Shown: piece by piece, positions 33,095-43,800 of the stretch | How the letters are laid out: every line of letters starts with the position of its first letter | Position numbering within the stretch: position 1 is the stretch's first letter | Assembly: GCF_001563265.1 (NCBI RefSeq) | Contig: NZ_CP005085.1 | Coordinates: forward strand, 434,001-498,000 | Direction: 5' to 3' | DNA length: 64,000 nucleotides | From: Sphingobium sp. TKS | Lineage (GTDB): Bacteria > Pseudomonadota > Alphaproteobacteria > Sphingomonadales > Sphingomonadaceae | Notes under the pieces: model-generated | What the model saw: the letters and a program-made list of their open reading frames with translations, nothing else | The model's database searches: none | What the model was told of the DNA's origin: nothing | Program-made: the position numbers and the translations under genes

Positions 33095-35042
33095 CTTCTG
33101 GATCATCGGCCTGTCCGTTGCCGGCGGCACCTTATTGTGCTGCGCCATCGCCGTGCCAGTTGCCCTCTTTGGGATGGGCCAGATCGGCCCGAACACCGAC
33201 ATCACGGCCTTGCCCGCATGGTTGTGGTACTATCGGGCGGACCCGCTGCTTATTCTTTGGCTAAAGCGCGGGGCTCTGGCGGGCGCTGTTGTGGTCGGGC
33301 TCCTCGCAATCGGGATTCTGCGCCGCGGGCCGGCATTGCACGGCACCGCCCGGTTTGCGCGCGAAGGCGAGATCCGGCGGGAGGGCCTTCGCGACGCTGC
33401 CGGCATCGTTGTCGGCCGCAAGGCTGGACGTTTCCTGATATTCGGCGGGAGCGAGCATGTTCTGCTCGAGGCGCCCACGCGAGCGGGCAAGGGCGTGGGC
33501 GTCGTCATTCCCAATCTGCTGACCTGGCCAGATTCGGTGATCGTGCTCGACGTGAAGCGGGAGAACTGGGGCGCAAGCGCCGGCTATCGGGCACGGGCCG
33601 GCCAAGCAGTGCATCTGTTCGATCCGCTCGACGCGGAGGGGCGGACGGCGCGGTACAACCCCCTGGCGCACATCAGGCGGACTGATGACACCGAAGTCAT
33701 CAACGAGCTGCAGAAGATCGCGGGCATGCTGTTCCCCGCGCCCGAGCGATCCGATCCCTTCTGGGCGGAGGCCGCGCGAGCGGCCTTTGTCGGCGTCGGC
33801 GCCCTGGTCGCATCCAACCCGGGCCTGCCCTTCACCATCGGCGAGATATACCGCCGCCTCACGAGCGGGGATCCCAAGAGCGACCTTCCCGCAGCGCTTC
33901 AGGAAGCTCGCAGGGTGGGCCAGCGCCTCAGCCAAGCTTGCGTGTCCGCGATCCAAGATTTCACCTCGGCCTCGGACAACACCTTTTCCGGGATCAAGCA
34001 GACCATCACCGCACGGCTCAATCTCTGGCTCAACCCCATGGTGGATACCGCCACCTCGGAGAGCGACTTCGACCTGCGCGAGGTGCGGCGTCGGCGCATG
34101 TCGATTTACCTTGGCGTGTCGCCTGACAATATCGACCGCATCGCGCCGATCTACAGTCTGTTCCTGCAGCAACTCGTGGATCTCAACACCCGCGACCTTC
34201 CTGAGGGCGCTAGCAATGTCCCGGTCCTGGTCCTGCTCGACGAGTTCGCCAGGCTCGGCAAAGCCTCGGTGATTGCGAGCGGCTTCTCCTACGTCGCCGG
34301 CTATGGCCTGCGCCTGGTTCCGGTCATTCAGAGCCGATCCCAGCTTCGCGCAATCTACGGTCCCGATGTCACCGACGAGATCATCGCCAATTGCGGCCTC
34401 GAGGTTGTCTTCACGCCTAAGGAGCTGAAGGTCGCGAACGAACTTTCCGAACGGCTCGGCTTTTTCACGATGAACGTGAAATCCCGCAGCCGTACCATCC
34501 ACGGGCTACTGGCGAACCGGAGCATCTCGGAATCTGATCAGCGCCGCGCGCTCCTGCTGCCGCAAGAGCTCATGCAGCTGCCGAAGAACGAGCTCCTGCT
34601 CCTTCGCGCCGGCATCCCCCCAATTCGAGGGCGCAAGATCGCCTATTACCGGATGCCGCGCTTCACTCGGCGGGTGGTTGCTCCGCCTGTGCCGTCCGCC
34701 CGTCCAATCGCGGCAATGCTTTCCCCACCTACGCCGGCTTCAGCGCGGCAGGGCGCTGGTACACCCGGTCTGAGCGGCGCCCCACAGCAGCCGGCGACAA
34801 GCTCGGGCGAGACCATACAGGAGGAAATTGTGATGCGGGAAATGACCGACGCCGAGCTGGCAGGTGCGGCCAAGATCACGGATGACATGCTGGTTCTGGG
34901 CGACCTGGCCGAACTGCCGCCCCCGGGCGACGAGGCCGCCGCGATCGCGTTCGTGTCGGCGATGGTCGAGCGGGCACTTTTGCCATCGGTCGGGCAGCCA
35001 TCCACATCCATTATCCAGGAAAGGACAGCCCATGTCCGCTGA
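33078..35042 (+). CDS. virD4: VirD4/TraG type IV coupling protein
   Basis: This protein of about 654 residues has two N-terminal TM helices (about residues 7-35 and 60-80), then Walker A (LEAPTRAGKGVGVVI) and Walker B (VPVLVLLDEFARLGKAS), as in VirD4. It brings the relaxase-DNA complex to the channel. The C-terminal 120 residues after RRVVAPPVPS are acidic and Pro/Ala-rich and may recognise substrates. The ATG at 33078 lies inside the end of virB11 with AAGGTGG upstream. The LPD7 gene overlaps its end. Confidence 0.95.
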   Translation: MPVQRNFWIIGLSVAGGTLLCCAIAVPVALFGMGQIGPNTDITALPAWLWYYRADPLLILWLKRGALAGAVVVGLLAIGILRRGPALHGTARFAREGEIRREGLRDAAGIVVGRKAGRFLIFGGSEHVLLEAPTRAGKGVGVVIPNLLTWPDSVIVLDVKRENWGASAGYRARAGQAVHLFDPLDAEGRTARYNPLAHIRRTDDTEVINELQKIAGMLFPAPERSDPFWAEAARAAFVGVGALVASNPGLPFTIGEIYRRLTSGDPKSDLPAALQEARRVGQRLSQACVSAIQDFTSASDNTFSGIKQTITARLNLWLNPMVDTATSESDFDLREVRRRRMSIYLGVSPDNIDRIAPIYSLFLQQLVDLNTRDLPEGASNVPVLVLLDEFARLGKASVIASGFSYVAGYGLRLVPVIQSRSQLRAIYGPDVTDEIIANCGLEVVFTPKELKVANELSERLGFFTMNVKSRSRTIHGLLANRSISESDQRRALLLPQELMQLPKNELLLLRAGIPPIRGRKIAYYRMPRFTRRVVAPPVPSARPIAAMLSPPTPASARQGAGTPGLSGAPQQPATSSGETIQEEIVMREMTDAELAGAAKITDDMLVLGDLAELPPPGDEAAAIAFVSAMVERALLPSVGQPSTSIIQERTAHVR

Positions 35043-35916
35043 GAAGTCCGAGAATTCGCGGGGCGCCAGGAAGCGCGCCAATGCCATTTCAATCGGTGAA
35101 GGTCAGTCCGCACCGCGTTCTGGGAAAGACACGCGGGACGACATTCCCAAGGATCCCGGCACCCCTAACAAAGGCAAGGAGGGGGCAGGGGTCGAGCCCC
35201 GATCAATTTCTGCCGGCGACATACCGGAGCCCCTGCGAAAGCGCTACTTTTCGTCGACCGGCAAATGGTCGGGCGAACCGGCCTACTTCACGACGGCGCA
35301 GGCAAAAGAGCCTGCATTTCGGGACCAAGGGCGGCGTCTTGTCACCTCGAGCGAGAGTGAGGAGGTCGTGCGTGATCTCGTCGCCATCGCCCGGCATCGC
35401 GGATGGTCGAATGTTCATCTTACTGGCAGCGAAGCCTTCCGCCGGGCAGCATGGCTCGAGGCCAGTCGCCAAGGATTGGAAGTACGAGGATATCGGCCGA
35501 ACGAACGCGACCTACAAGAATTGGATCGGCTACGGCGAGACAAGAGCCGCAACAGTATTGCGCCGGCTGCCGTTCCATCAATCAGCCTGGAGTCCGGCCG
35601 AGGTCAGTCACAGGCTCGCGAGCGACCGACGCGATCCCGACCTGAGGCGCCCGGAGACAGAAACGAGCGAGCCGCGCAAAGTCAGTTGCGAGTGATCGAG
35701 GCGGTCGTGCGAACCGCATTGTTCGACAATCCCGAAGCGATCTCGCGTGTTATGAAGGTCGCGACCACGAAACTGCGAAACCACGTCGAACAGGGTCATC
35801 AAATTCGTCCTGCCACGGTCAGGGATACACGGGAACGGGGGCCTGTCAAAGTCGCGTCCGGCCGACAGGAATCGTCTAAGGTTCACCCACCTATCCAGCG
35901 ATCTCGCAGTCGATAG
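35032..35916 (+). CDS. LPD7 domain protein linked to conjugation
   Basis: This protein of about 294 residues is hydrophilic. The middle part (about residues 80-160) reads YFSSTGKWSGEPAYFTTAQAK and GRRLVTSSESEEVVRDLVAIARHRGW with GYRPNERDLQEL, which matches the LPD7 domain seen in relaxases and other polyvalent plasmid proteins. The tail is basic and Ser/Arg-rich. It overlaps virD4 by 11 bp, so it closes the transfer operon. It may help process or protect transferred DNA; no catalytic residues were seen. The relaxase itself is 15 kb away on the other strand. Confidence 0.75.
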   Translation: MSAEKSENSRGARKRANAISIGEGQSAPRSGKDTRDDIPKDPGTPNKGKEGAGVEPRSISAGDIPEPLRKRYFSSTGKWSGEPAYFTTAQAKEPAFRDQGRRLVTSSESEEVVRDLVAIARHRGWSNVHLTGSEAFRRAAWLEASRQGLEVRGYRPNERDLQELDRLRRDKSRNSIAPAAVPSISLESGRGQSQARERPTRSRPEAPGDRNERAAQSQLRVIEAVVRTALFDNPEAISRVMKVATTKLRNHVEQGHQIRPATVRDTRERGPVKVASGRQESSKVHPPIQRSRSR

Positions 35917-35995
35917 GCGCGACTGAAACCGCTCGCACGGAATAGCTTGATCCTCATCGTCCTGAGCCCCAAAAGACTCAGAGCAAGGGGGGCCT

Positions 35996-38900
35996 GTGGA
36001 CGTCGAAGATTTTATTGCGAAGTGGGCACCCGCAGGTGGCAACGAGCGAGCCAACACACAATTGTTTCTAACCGATCTGTGTCAACTGCTCGGCGTAGAG
36101 GCCCCGCGGCCAACGCTAAGTGACACAGCGCAGAATGATTACGTCTTCGAACGTCATGTCATCAAAACCGAGATTGATGGCGCTACATCCAACGGCTGGA
36201 TTGATTGCTATAAGCGTGGCAGTTTCATCTTAGAGGCTAAGCAAGGTAGCAGTGCCGACCTGGCGGCAGTCGACGCTGGTCAAGGTTACTCGCTTCGCGA
36301 CTTCTTTGGCCAGACTGCGGAGGACCGCTTCAAGCGCGGCATGGCTCGTCGAGACACCGCTGCATGGACCGGCGCTATGCAGCGAGCTGCAAGTCAAGCG
36401 GAGGGCTACGCTAAGAATTTGCCCCGCTCACATGGCTGGCCACCTTTCCTGCTGGTCAGCGACGTTGGATATTGCATCGACGTCTATGCGGACTTTCAAC
36501 GCAACGGGAAAGGCTATGCGCCATTTCCCGACCGTCGTCGGTATCGAATTACCCTCGATGAACTGCGCGACAAGACAGTCCGGGAGCGCCTGGCGGCAAT
36601 TTGGACCATGCCAATGTCGCTCGACCCCTCGGCCGAGGCGGCACGGGTTACGCGAAAAATTGCGGATCATCTGGCTGTTCTAGCCCAGGGTATCGAAGCT
36701 CGAGAGCAGGACCCGGATCGCGTGGCGGCCTTCCTTATGCGTCTCCTCTTTACCATGTTCGCGGAGGACACTGGTCTTATTCCGAAGGCGAGTTTCAGCG
36801 CGCTCTTGAAAAAAGTCCGCGATCGCCCCGAACTCCTGGCCCCCCAACTCAGTCAGCTATGGGAGGCGATGGATACCGGTGGCCTTGCGTTTGGCCTTGG
36901 TGAGGCAGGGGAGGTTGTGCGTCAGTTCAATGGATACCTCTTTAAGGATGCCAGTGCGCTGGCGCTTGATCAGCGTGAGATCAACGTCCTCATCGACGCA
37001 GCGGCATCGGACTGGCGCCAGGTCGAGCCAGCAATTTTCGGAACCTTGCTTGAGCGTGCGCTGAATGCCAAAGAACGCGCCAAGCTTGGCGCGCATTTCA
37101 CTCCGCGCGCCTATGTAGAGCGACTGGTCGGCCCCACCGTAATGGAACCCCTGCGCGCTGATTGGGAAGGTGCGCGAACCGCAGCAACCTTGGCTGCGGA
37201 AGCAGGCGACAAGGAGACCGCGCGTCTTGAGGTCGAACGCTTTCACACCAAGCTCGCAAACATCGTCATTCTAGACCCGGCCTGCGGAACGGGCAATTTC
37301 CTTTATGTCGCGCTTGCGCGACTTAAGGAGTTGGAAGGAGAGGTGCTCGAATTGCTCGAAGCACTCGGCGATGAGCGCTATCTTCTTGAGCTCGGCAGCC
37401 ACACGATTACTCCTGCCAACTTCCATGGCCTCGAAATCAATCCTCGGGCTGCACAGATCGCTCAACTCGTGCTCTGGATTGGCTATCTTCAATGGCATTT
37501 TCGTGTGAACGGAGAAGATCGGATGCCCGAGCCCCCCGTTTTGCGTGATGTCAGAACGATCATCCCAGCCGATGCCCTGCTTGATTGGGACGAGAAGCTT
37601 CCTGAGATGGAGAACGGCGAGCCAAAGACGATCTGGGATGGTACGTCGATGAAGCCGCATCCAGTGACCGGGCGACCCGTTCCCGATCACTCCGGTCGGC
37701 TAACGGTATATCGGTACGTCAATCCGCGGCGGCAAGTCTGGCCGGAGGCAGACTTCATCATCGGGAACCCGCCCTTCATCGGATGCCGCCGAATGCGCAA
37801 GCGCCTCGGGTCGCCCTACGTCGATACGCTCCGGAGCGTGTACGGCGACCTTTCTGGCGAGATCGATTTCGTGACCTATTGGTGGGCACGAAGTGCCGAG
37901 CAGGTAGCGAATGGCTCTGTTCGAGGATTTGGTCTCATCACGACGAAGACTATTGCCCAATCGAGTAATCGCTCGGTGCTTAGCCGCTATCTCGATCCTG
38001 AGCGCGGTGGCAAACTCTACCTGACCTTCGCGATTCCGAACCATCCGTGGCACGATCAGGAAACAACCGCTGCGGTGCGGATCGCGATGACTGCGGCTGC
38101 TGCCGGACAAGGCGCAGGACGGCTGTCGAGCGTTTCACTGGAGAAGCGCAAAAAAGGTGAAACACTGCTCGAGTTTGAGGAGCAAGTTGCGCCGATTAAC
38201 ATCGATCTGACTACCGGCGCTAACGTCGCCGGCGCCACCTCACTCAGAGCCAACGGCAACATCTGTCGTATGGGTGTGAAAATGTCCGGTGACGGATTCA
38301 AAATCAATACCGAGCAGCGAGCCCGCTTCATCGCCGATGGCGTGCCGCCGGAACGAATGCCGCTGGTTGTGGCCGGCACGGATGTGACTGAGTCTCAAAG
38401 TAACACTTACGCTCTCGACTTCTTCGACATCGAGACTGAGGACGAGTTGCATGATCGCTTCCCTGGCGTGCACCGCTACCTGTTCGATCATGTGAAGCCA
38501 GAGCGCGATGAAAACGACAGGGAGCAGTACCGCCTCAATTGGTGGCGCTTCGCAGAACCTCGACCGAGGCTTCGTGCAGCCATCAGCGGTCTCCGGCGCT
38601 ACATCGTCACCAGCGAAACAGCTACGGAGAGGTTCTTCAAGTTTATTCCCAGTGCGGGCCGTCTCGTGGATGGCTCAGTTATAGCGATTGCGTCCGACGA
38701 CCCCTATGTTCTCGGCGTGGTCTCGAGCACAGCGCACACCGTGTGGGCGCTTCGTGCGGGCGGGCGGATGGGGTCGGGCGACGATCCGCGTTATCAAAAT
38801 GAAACCTGTTTTGATCCGTTTCCCTTTCCGCCGAGCGTGCCGGAACTGGAGCAGAGGATTCGGATTGCAGCGCGCAAATTGGACAGGTTGCGCCGGAAGG

Positions 38901-39466
38901 TTCTAGCGCGCCATTCGGATCTGACCCTGACAGCACTTTATACCACGCTCGCCCGTATGCGAGATGCCAAGGGTGGAGTTCTTGATCCCAAATACCGGTC
39001 CATCGCCGAACGCGGCGAAGTCTCGCTCATCCGCCATTATCACCAACAGATAGATGAGGCTGTCGCTGAAGCATACGGTTGGCCGCGCGACTTGGAACAT
39101 GAGGAAATGCTGGTCAGGCTTGTTGCTTTGAATGACGAGCGAGCCGAGGAGGAGCGTGCGGGGCAGATCCGGTGGGTTCGGCCCTCTTTCCAGGCGAAAT
39201 CCCTCCGAAAGAAGCCGGCCCAAGTCGTCCTGCAACTTCGCAGAGGCACCAAGGCAAAGAAGGTGGAGCGGGATTGGCCAAGCGCCCTTCCAGAACAAGT
39301 GGTTGCCGTCGCAAGCGTCGTGGCGCGGTCCGCCAAACCATTGGCGCCCAAAGATGTTGCCCGTGCATTCAAAGGGAAACGCGCCTCTACAGTCGCGCCA
39401 GTGCTTGATGCGCTTGCAGGAATGGGGATGGTACGAAAGCTTGAGGACGGCCGCTATGCGGCCTGA
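35996..39466 (+). CDS. MmeI-like restriction-modification enzyme (nuclease plus N6-adenine methyltransferase)
   Basis: This 1156-residue cytosolic protein combines cleavage and methylation. The N-terminal nuclease motif is D70 (GWIDCYK), E80 and K82 (FILEAKQG), the same spacing and numbers as MmeI. A helical spacer follows, then the methyltransferase motifs DPACGTGNFLYVAL near residue 426 and NPPFIG near residue 590, and a target-recognition region. About 240 residues longer than MmeI, it ends in a winged-helix-like segment (LAPKDVARAFKGKRASTVAPVLDALAGMGM). The GTG start has AAGGGGGG upstream. Codon use is AT-richer than the vir genes, which suggests separate acquisition. It is followed by yhaO after 91 bp and probably belongs to the same defence unit. 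Confidence 0.85.
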   Translation: MDVEDFIAKWAPAGGNERANTQLFLTDLCQLLGVEAPRPTLSDTAQNDYVFERHVIKTEIDGATSNGWIDCYKRGSFILEAKQGSSADLAAVDAGQGYSLRDFFGQTAEDRFKRGMARRDTAAWTGAMQRAASQAEGYAKNLPRSHGWPPFLLVSDVGYCIDVYADFQRNGKGYAPFPDRRRYRITLDELRDKTVRERLAAIWTMPMSLDPSAEAARVTRKIADHLAVLAQGIEAREQDPDRVAAFLMRLLFTMFAEDTGLIPKASFSALLKKVRDRPELLAPQLSQLWEAMDTGGLAFGLGEAGEVVRQFNGYLFKDASALALDQREINVLIDAAASDWRQVEPAIFGTLLERALNAKERAKLGAHFTPRAYVERLVGPTVMEPLRADWEGARTAATLAAEAGDKETARLEVERFHTKLANIVILDPACGTGNFLYVALARLKELEGEVLELLEALGDERYLLELGSHTITPANFHGLEINPRAAQIAQLVLWIGYLQWHFRVNGEDRMPEPPVLRDVRTIIPADALLDWDEKLPEMENGEPKTIWDGTSMKPHPVTGRPVPDHSGRLTVYRYVNPRRQVWPEADFIIGNPPFIGCRRMRKRLGSPYVDTLRSVYGDLSGEIDFVTYWWARSAEQVANGSVRGFGLITTKTIAQSSNRSVLSRYLDPERGGKLYLTFAIPNHPWHDQETTAAVRIAMTAAAAGQGAGRLSSVSLEKRKKGETLLEFEEQVAPINIDLTTGANVAGATSLRANGNICRMGVKMSGDGFKINTEQRARFIADGVPPERMPLVVAGTDVTESQSNTYALDFFDIETEDELHDRFPGVHRYLFDHVKPERDENDREQYRLNWWRFAEPRPRLRAAISGLRRYIVTSETATERFFKFIPSAGRLVDGSVIAIASDDPYVLGVVSSTAHTVWALRAGGRMGSGDDPRYQNETCFDPFPFPPSVPELEQRIRIAARKLDRLRRKVLARHSDLTLTALYTTLARMRDAKGGVLDPKYRSIAERGEVSLIRHYHQQIDEAVAEAYGWPRDLEHEEMLVRLVALNDERAEEERAGQIRWVRPSFQAKSLRKKPAQVVLQLRRGTKAKKVERDWPSALPEQVVAVASVVARSAKPLAPKDVARAFKGKRASTVAPVLDALAGMGMVRKLEDGRYAA

Positions 39467-39557
39467 GAAGCTGCGCTTCGGCAAATGGCCAACGTCTCCA
39501 TTTGCCGCTCTTATCTTCATAAACGGTAGGCACTGACTGCCAGGGGGGAACATCACC

Positions 39558-40811
39558 GTGTCGAGTTTCCGCTTCCTGCATGCTGCGGACATCCATTTGG
39601 ACAGTCCATTGCATGGCCTATCGCGGTACGATGGACTTCCCGTCGAGGAGATCCGGTCGGCCACGCGATCCGCGTTTGACAACCTCATCCAATGCGCGAT
39701 CGACGAGGCGGTGGACTTTGTCGTCATCGCCGGCGATCTATTCGATGGCGACTGGCGCGATATGGGGACGGGACTCTACTTTGCCCGGGCCATGGGCCGT
39801 CTCGATCAGGCCGGCATTCCAGCGTTCATTATTGCCGGCAACCACGACGCCGCCTCGGCGATCTCGCGGACGTTGACTTGGCCGCCAAACGTTCGCCAAT
39901 TCGGACCGAGGCGTCCCGAAACCCACAGGCTGCCGAACCTCGCTGTGGCGCTGCACGGCCAGAGCTTTTCCACGCCGGCCGTCACCGACAACCTCGTCCT
40001 CTCCTATCCGGCCGCAGAAGCGAACTCGTTCAACATCGGCGTACTCCACACCGCCTTGGCGGGGCGGCCGGGGCACGCCAAATACGCGCCCTGTGGCGTC
40101 GAAGATTTACGCGGGAAGGGCTACGACTACTGGGCACTCGGCCATGTGCACGAGTTCGAAATCGTCAACGACAACCCCTATGTCGTCTTTCCAGGCAACG
40201 TGCAGGGCCGCACTATACGCGAGGCGGGCGCAAAGGGTGCAGTCATCGTGACGGTGGTGGATGGCGAGGTTTCGTCCATTGATCGCATCGATCTGGACGT
40301 TGTGCGCTGGATCCGCCTCGACATCGATTGCGCCGGCTCATCGCCGGGCGGCCTCCCGGACCTGATCCGCGCCGAACTGACGCGCATCCACGGCGCCGAT
40401 GGCTCCGGTCGGCCAATGATCGTCCGCGTGAGCCTGAGGGGCGAGCTCGCAGGCGCAGGCGCGCTCATCGACAAGGCTGGGGCCATTCGGGACGACGTGC
40501 GCGCCATCGCCACGTCGATCTCGCCAGACCTTCATGTCGAGAAGGTGAAGGTACTGGTGTCGGAGCCGACCACGGAACAACACGCCGTGCTCGGCGAGGA
40601 TCTCGATGAATTGATCGGCGAGGGCTCCTCGGACCTCGGACTAGCGGCGGCGATTGAGGCGGATCTGGAGCGCTTCATGGTTCTGGCGAAGAGCGCGCTC
40701 GGTGAGTCGGAGGACGGTGAATTGCGTCTGTTAGCGGCACAGGGCGACTGGGCAGGAATCCTCGGCACCGCATCAACGGCGTTGCGGTCGCGCCTGACGC
40801 CGGAAGCCTGA
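39558..40811 (+). CDS. yhaO: YhaO-like Mre11/SbcD-type DNA exonuclease
   Basis: This 417-residue metallophosphoesterase has the five nuclease motifs: HAADIHLDSPL, AGDLFDGDW, GNHDAAS, a His in GVLHTALAG and GHVHEFE. Together these bind two metal ions for nuclease action. It starts at a GTG with a G-rich site about 10 bases upstream. The AAA gene starts 2 bp after its stop, which is the usual order for Mre11/Rad50-type pairs. With YhaN it would process DNA ends or act as a defence nuclease; here it follows an MmeI-like enzyme. Confidence 0.88.
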   Translation: MSSFRFLHAADIHLDSPLHGLSRYDGLPVEEIRSATRSAFDNLIQCAIDEAVDFVVIAGDLFDGDWRDMGTGLYFARAMGRLDQAGIPAFIIAGNHDAASAISRTLTWPPNVRQFGPRRPETHRLPNLAVALHGQSFSTPAVTDNLVLSYPAAEANSFNIGVLHTALAGRPGHAKYAPCGVEDLRGKGYDYWALGHVHEFEIVNDNPYVVFPGNVQGRTIREAGAKGAVIVTVVDGEVSSIDRIDLDVVRWIRLDIDCAGSSPGGLPDLIRAELTRIHGADGSGRPMIVRVSLRGELAGAGALIDKAGAIRDDVRAIATSISPDLHVEKVKVLVSEPTTEQHAVLGEDLDELIGEGSSDLGLAAAIEADLERFMVLAKSALGESEDGELRLLAAQGDWAGILGTASTALRSRLTPEA

Positions 40812-40813
40812 CA

Positions 40814-43800
40814 ATGCGTTTCTCCCGCCTTTCCCTCGAACGTTACGGCCGCTTCGCGGACTGCGAGCTAAACTTTCGGTCCGGCGACCCCGACCTCCAC
40901 ATCATCTATGGGGCGAACGAAGCCGGCAAGACGACCTCGCTGGCGGCGGTGTCAGACCTCCTTTTCGGATTCCCCCAGCGGTCGCCGTACAACTTCATGT
41001 TCGATTACATCCTCCTCAGGGTCGGTGCGGTACTGGAGGACGGTAGTCGGACGTTCGCGTGCCGCCGGAAAAAGGGTACGGCCGGCACGCTGCTTGACAC
41101 GAATGACGCAGCGATCGACGAGGCTCCCCTTGCCTCGATGCTGAAAGGGCAGACCCGCGAAACCTTCAGCCTCTCCTTCAGTCTCGACCAGGATGCCCTG
41201 CGCTCGGGAGGCAAGGCAATGGTAGAAGCCAAGAACGACCTCGGCCGCACGTTGTTCGCCGCGGGTTCTGGCCTCACCGGCGTCGCCGACGAGCTCAAGA
41301 AGCTCGAAGGCGAGGCCGATGCCATCTGGGCGCCTACGACGTCCCAGCGACGCAGCTTTACCTTCGCGCACCGCCAGCTCGCCGAAGCCACCAAGACGAT
41401 CCGAGACGCAGCTCTCAAGCCCAAGTCCTGGTCTGACGCACGGAACGCGATGCTGGAGGCACAGGCCGCACTCAATCTGGCTCGAGACGCCCGCGACGTG
41501 GTCCAAACGGAGCTGAGGGCTGCAGACCGCGTAAGGCGGCTCGCCCCGCTCGTACGGCTGCGCGACGAGCAGACCGAGACCCTGCTCGGCTACGAAACCA
41601 TCGTTGATCTCAGTGTGCAACGCGAGGACGAGGCGGAACGCGTGATCCGCGAGGCCGAGGAGGCCCAGCGCCAGAGGTCGACCGCAGAGCAGCTAAAGGC
41701 TGACGCGGAAAACCGTCGGGACAAAATCGAGGCCGATCCGACCCTTTTGGAAAAGGCGGACGAGATCGACCAGCTCATCGCGGACGGGGGCTCCGTCGCG
41801 AAGGCCGCGCAGGATCTAGTCCGGCGCGAGGCGGAGCTCGTCGTCGCGGAGGCGCTGACTCGCCGTTTGAGGGCCGAAGCGGGACCCAACGCGGACGCCA
41901 CACCTTCACGCGCTTTGGCGGCAAAGTTGCGCGACCTCTCCCGGACTCACGGCGAGAACGCCGCCGCGAGAAGGCAGATCGCCGAGAGCCGGAACGATCT
42001 CGACGACCGAAGGAAGCGCGCGCAGGACCGGCTCGATGGTGCATCGGCCGCCGCGGCTTCCGAGGCGCTCATTGATGCGGTCGACGCCGCACGCGCGCTC
42101 GGATCGGATGCCGACGCTCGTTGCGAAGGAGCCGGCCTTAGGGTCGAAGCGTTGGCATCGTCGCTGCCCGCCCTGCTCACCCGCCTTTCGCCGTGGACGG
42201 GCGGAATCGACGAGCTGCTGGTGCTACCCGAGGTGGGCGACGAGGAGATCGAGTCCGCACGTAGCGAACTGGCCGAAATTCTCGGCCAAGTTCGCCGTGA
42301 AGAGGAGCAGCTCCGGCACTGGACCGAAGAGGCCGAGAAGGTTGCGCTGGAGATTGGCCAACTCGCGACCGGCACCGTCGTGTCCGAGGACGAGATCGCA
42401 TCGGTCCGTTTGAGCCGCCAGGACTGCTGGCAACCCATCCGTGAGAATGTCCTTGCGGGGACCCCACTCGGGTCTCCAGAAGCGGCCGTAGCCGACTACG
42501 AGACAAGCGTGTCCCGTGTGGACGAGAAGATGGTCCTCCGTTTTTCGCTGGCCGAGGAGTCGAGCCGCCTCTCCGTGCTCGAGCGGTCCAAGGCGTCGCA
42601 CGATCTTCAGGCCAAACAAGCGCAGGGCCGGATTGAAGATGCCCGCAAGCGTTATGGAGAAGCAGCGGAGGCATGGGCGGCGCGATTGACCGCGGCCGGC
42701 CTGCCAGCCCTCGAGCCCACCCGTTTCCTAACCTGGCGGTCGGCGCGGGACGCGGCGGTCGAGGCCCATCGCGATGGCTTGACGTTGCGGGCCGATCTCG
42801 CTTCCATTGTCGGACGGCGTGACCGGTGCCGGGCCGCGCTGGCGCAGGCGTTGGAGGTTGCGGACGCCGGCGGACCGTTAACGCCGGTACTCGCGGCAGC
42901 CGAGCGGAAGCGGGCTGAATACGAGGATTTTACGCAACAGCGCCGTCTTGCCGCAGAACAGTTGGACCAGATCGCCGCGGAGGCCTCCGCCCTCGACCGG
43001 CGGCACCAGCGCCTCGACGATGAGGACGCGTCGAACGTCACCTCCTGGCGAGAAGTAATGGACGAAGCCGGTCTGCAGCTGGACATCGTCACTTGCGGTG
43101 CGGTTCTGGAACTACTCGATGATCTTCGTGGCGCCATCGCGGCAGAGGCAGACCTGCGCAGGAGGGTCGAGACGATCCGCAGGGACGCCAGCAATCACAT
43201 GGAGCGGGTAGAGAAGTTGTCCGATGGCTCCAACGTTCCCGCGGGCGACACGGCGACGCGGCTTGGCGCTCTAAGGAATTGCCTCACGGCGGCCAGGTCG
43301 GCCGCCACGCTGATCGATTCGCTGGATGAGGAAGCGCGCCGCCGCGCGGATCAGTTCGAGGAGGCTTCGGCGAAGCTCGCCACGGCCGACGCGGCGCTGG
43401 CCCCCGCGCTCGCTGAAACCAAATCGACGGATCGCGCGGAATTATCGGAAGCGATCGAACGGTCGCGCGCGAAGCGCCGGCTGACGGTGGAGCGGGCCGC
43501 CATAGAACGCAGGATCGTCGAGGAAGGGGACGGCTTCACGCTGGACGAACTCGTCGCCGCAGTCGCCGCTTCTAATCCTGACCAAATCGCGAGCCACGTC
43601 TCGTCGCTGGATGCACGGTTGGGGGAATTGAACGACGAGGTGGCCGCAGCGGCTACGGCGCATGGCCACGCCAGATCTGCTTTCACCGCCCTCGACGCGG
43701 GCGGGACAGCCGCGGTGGACGCGGCATCGGACGCGGAACAGGCGAAGGCCGAGCTTGAAGTCCTTGCCGAACAGTACATCCTGAAGCGTGCTCAGGCGCT

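Noticed and set aside
33261..34502. 413-residue minus-strand frame opposite virD4
   Set aside because: Shadow of virD4.
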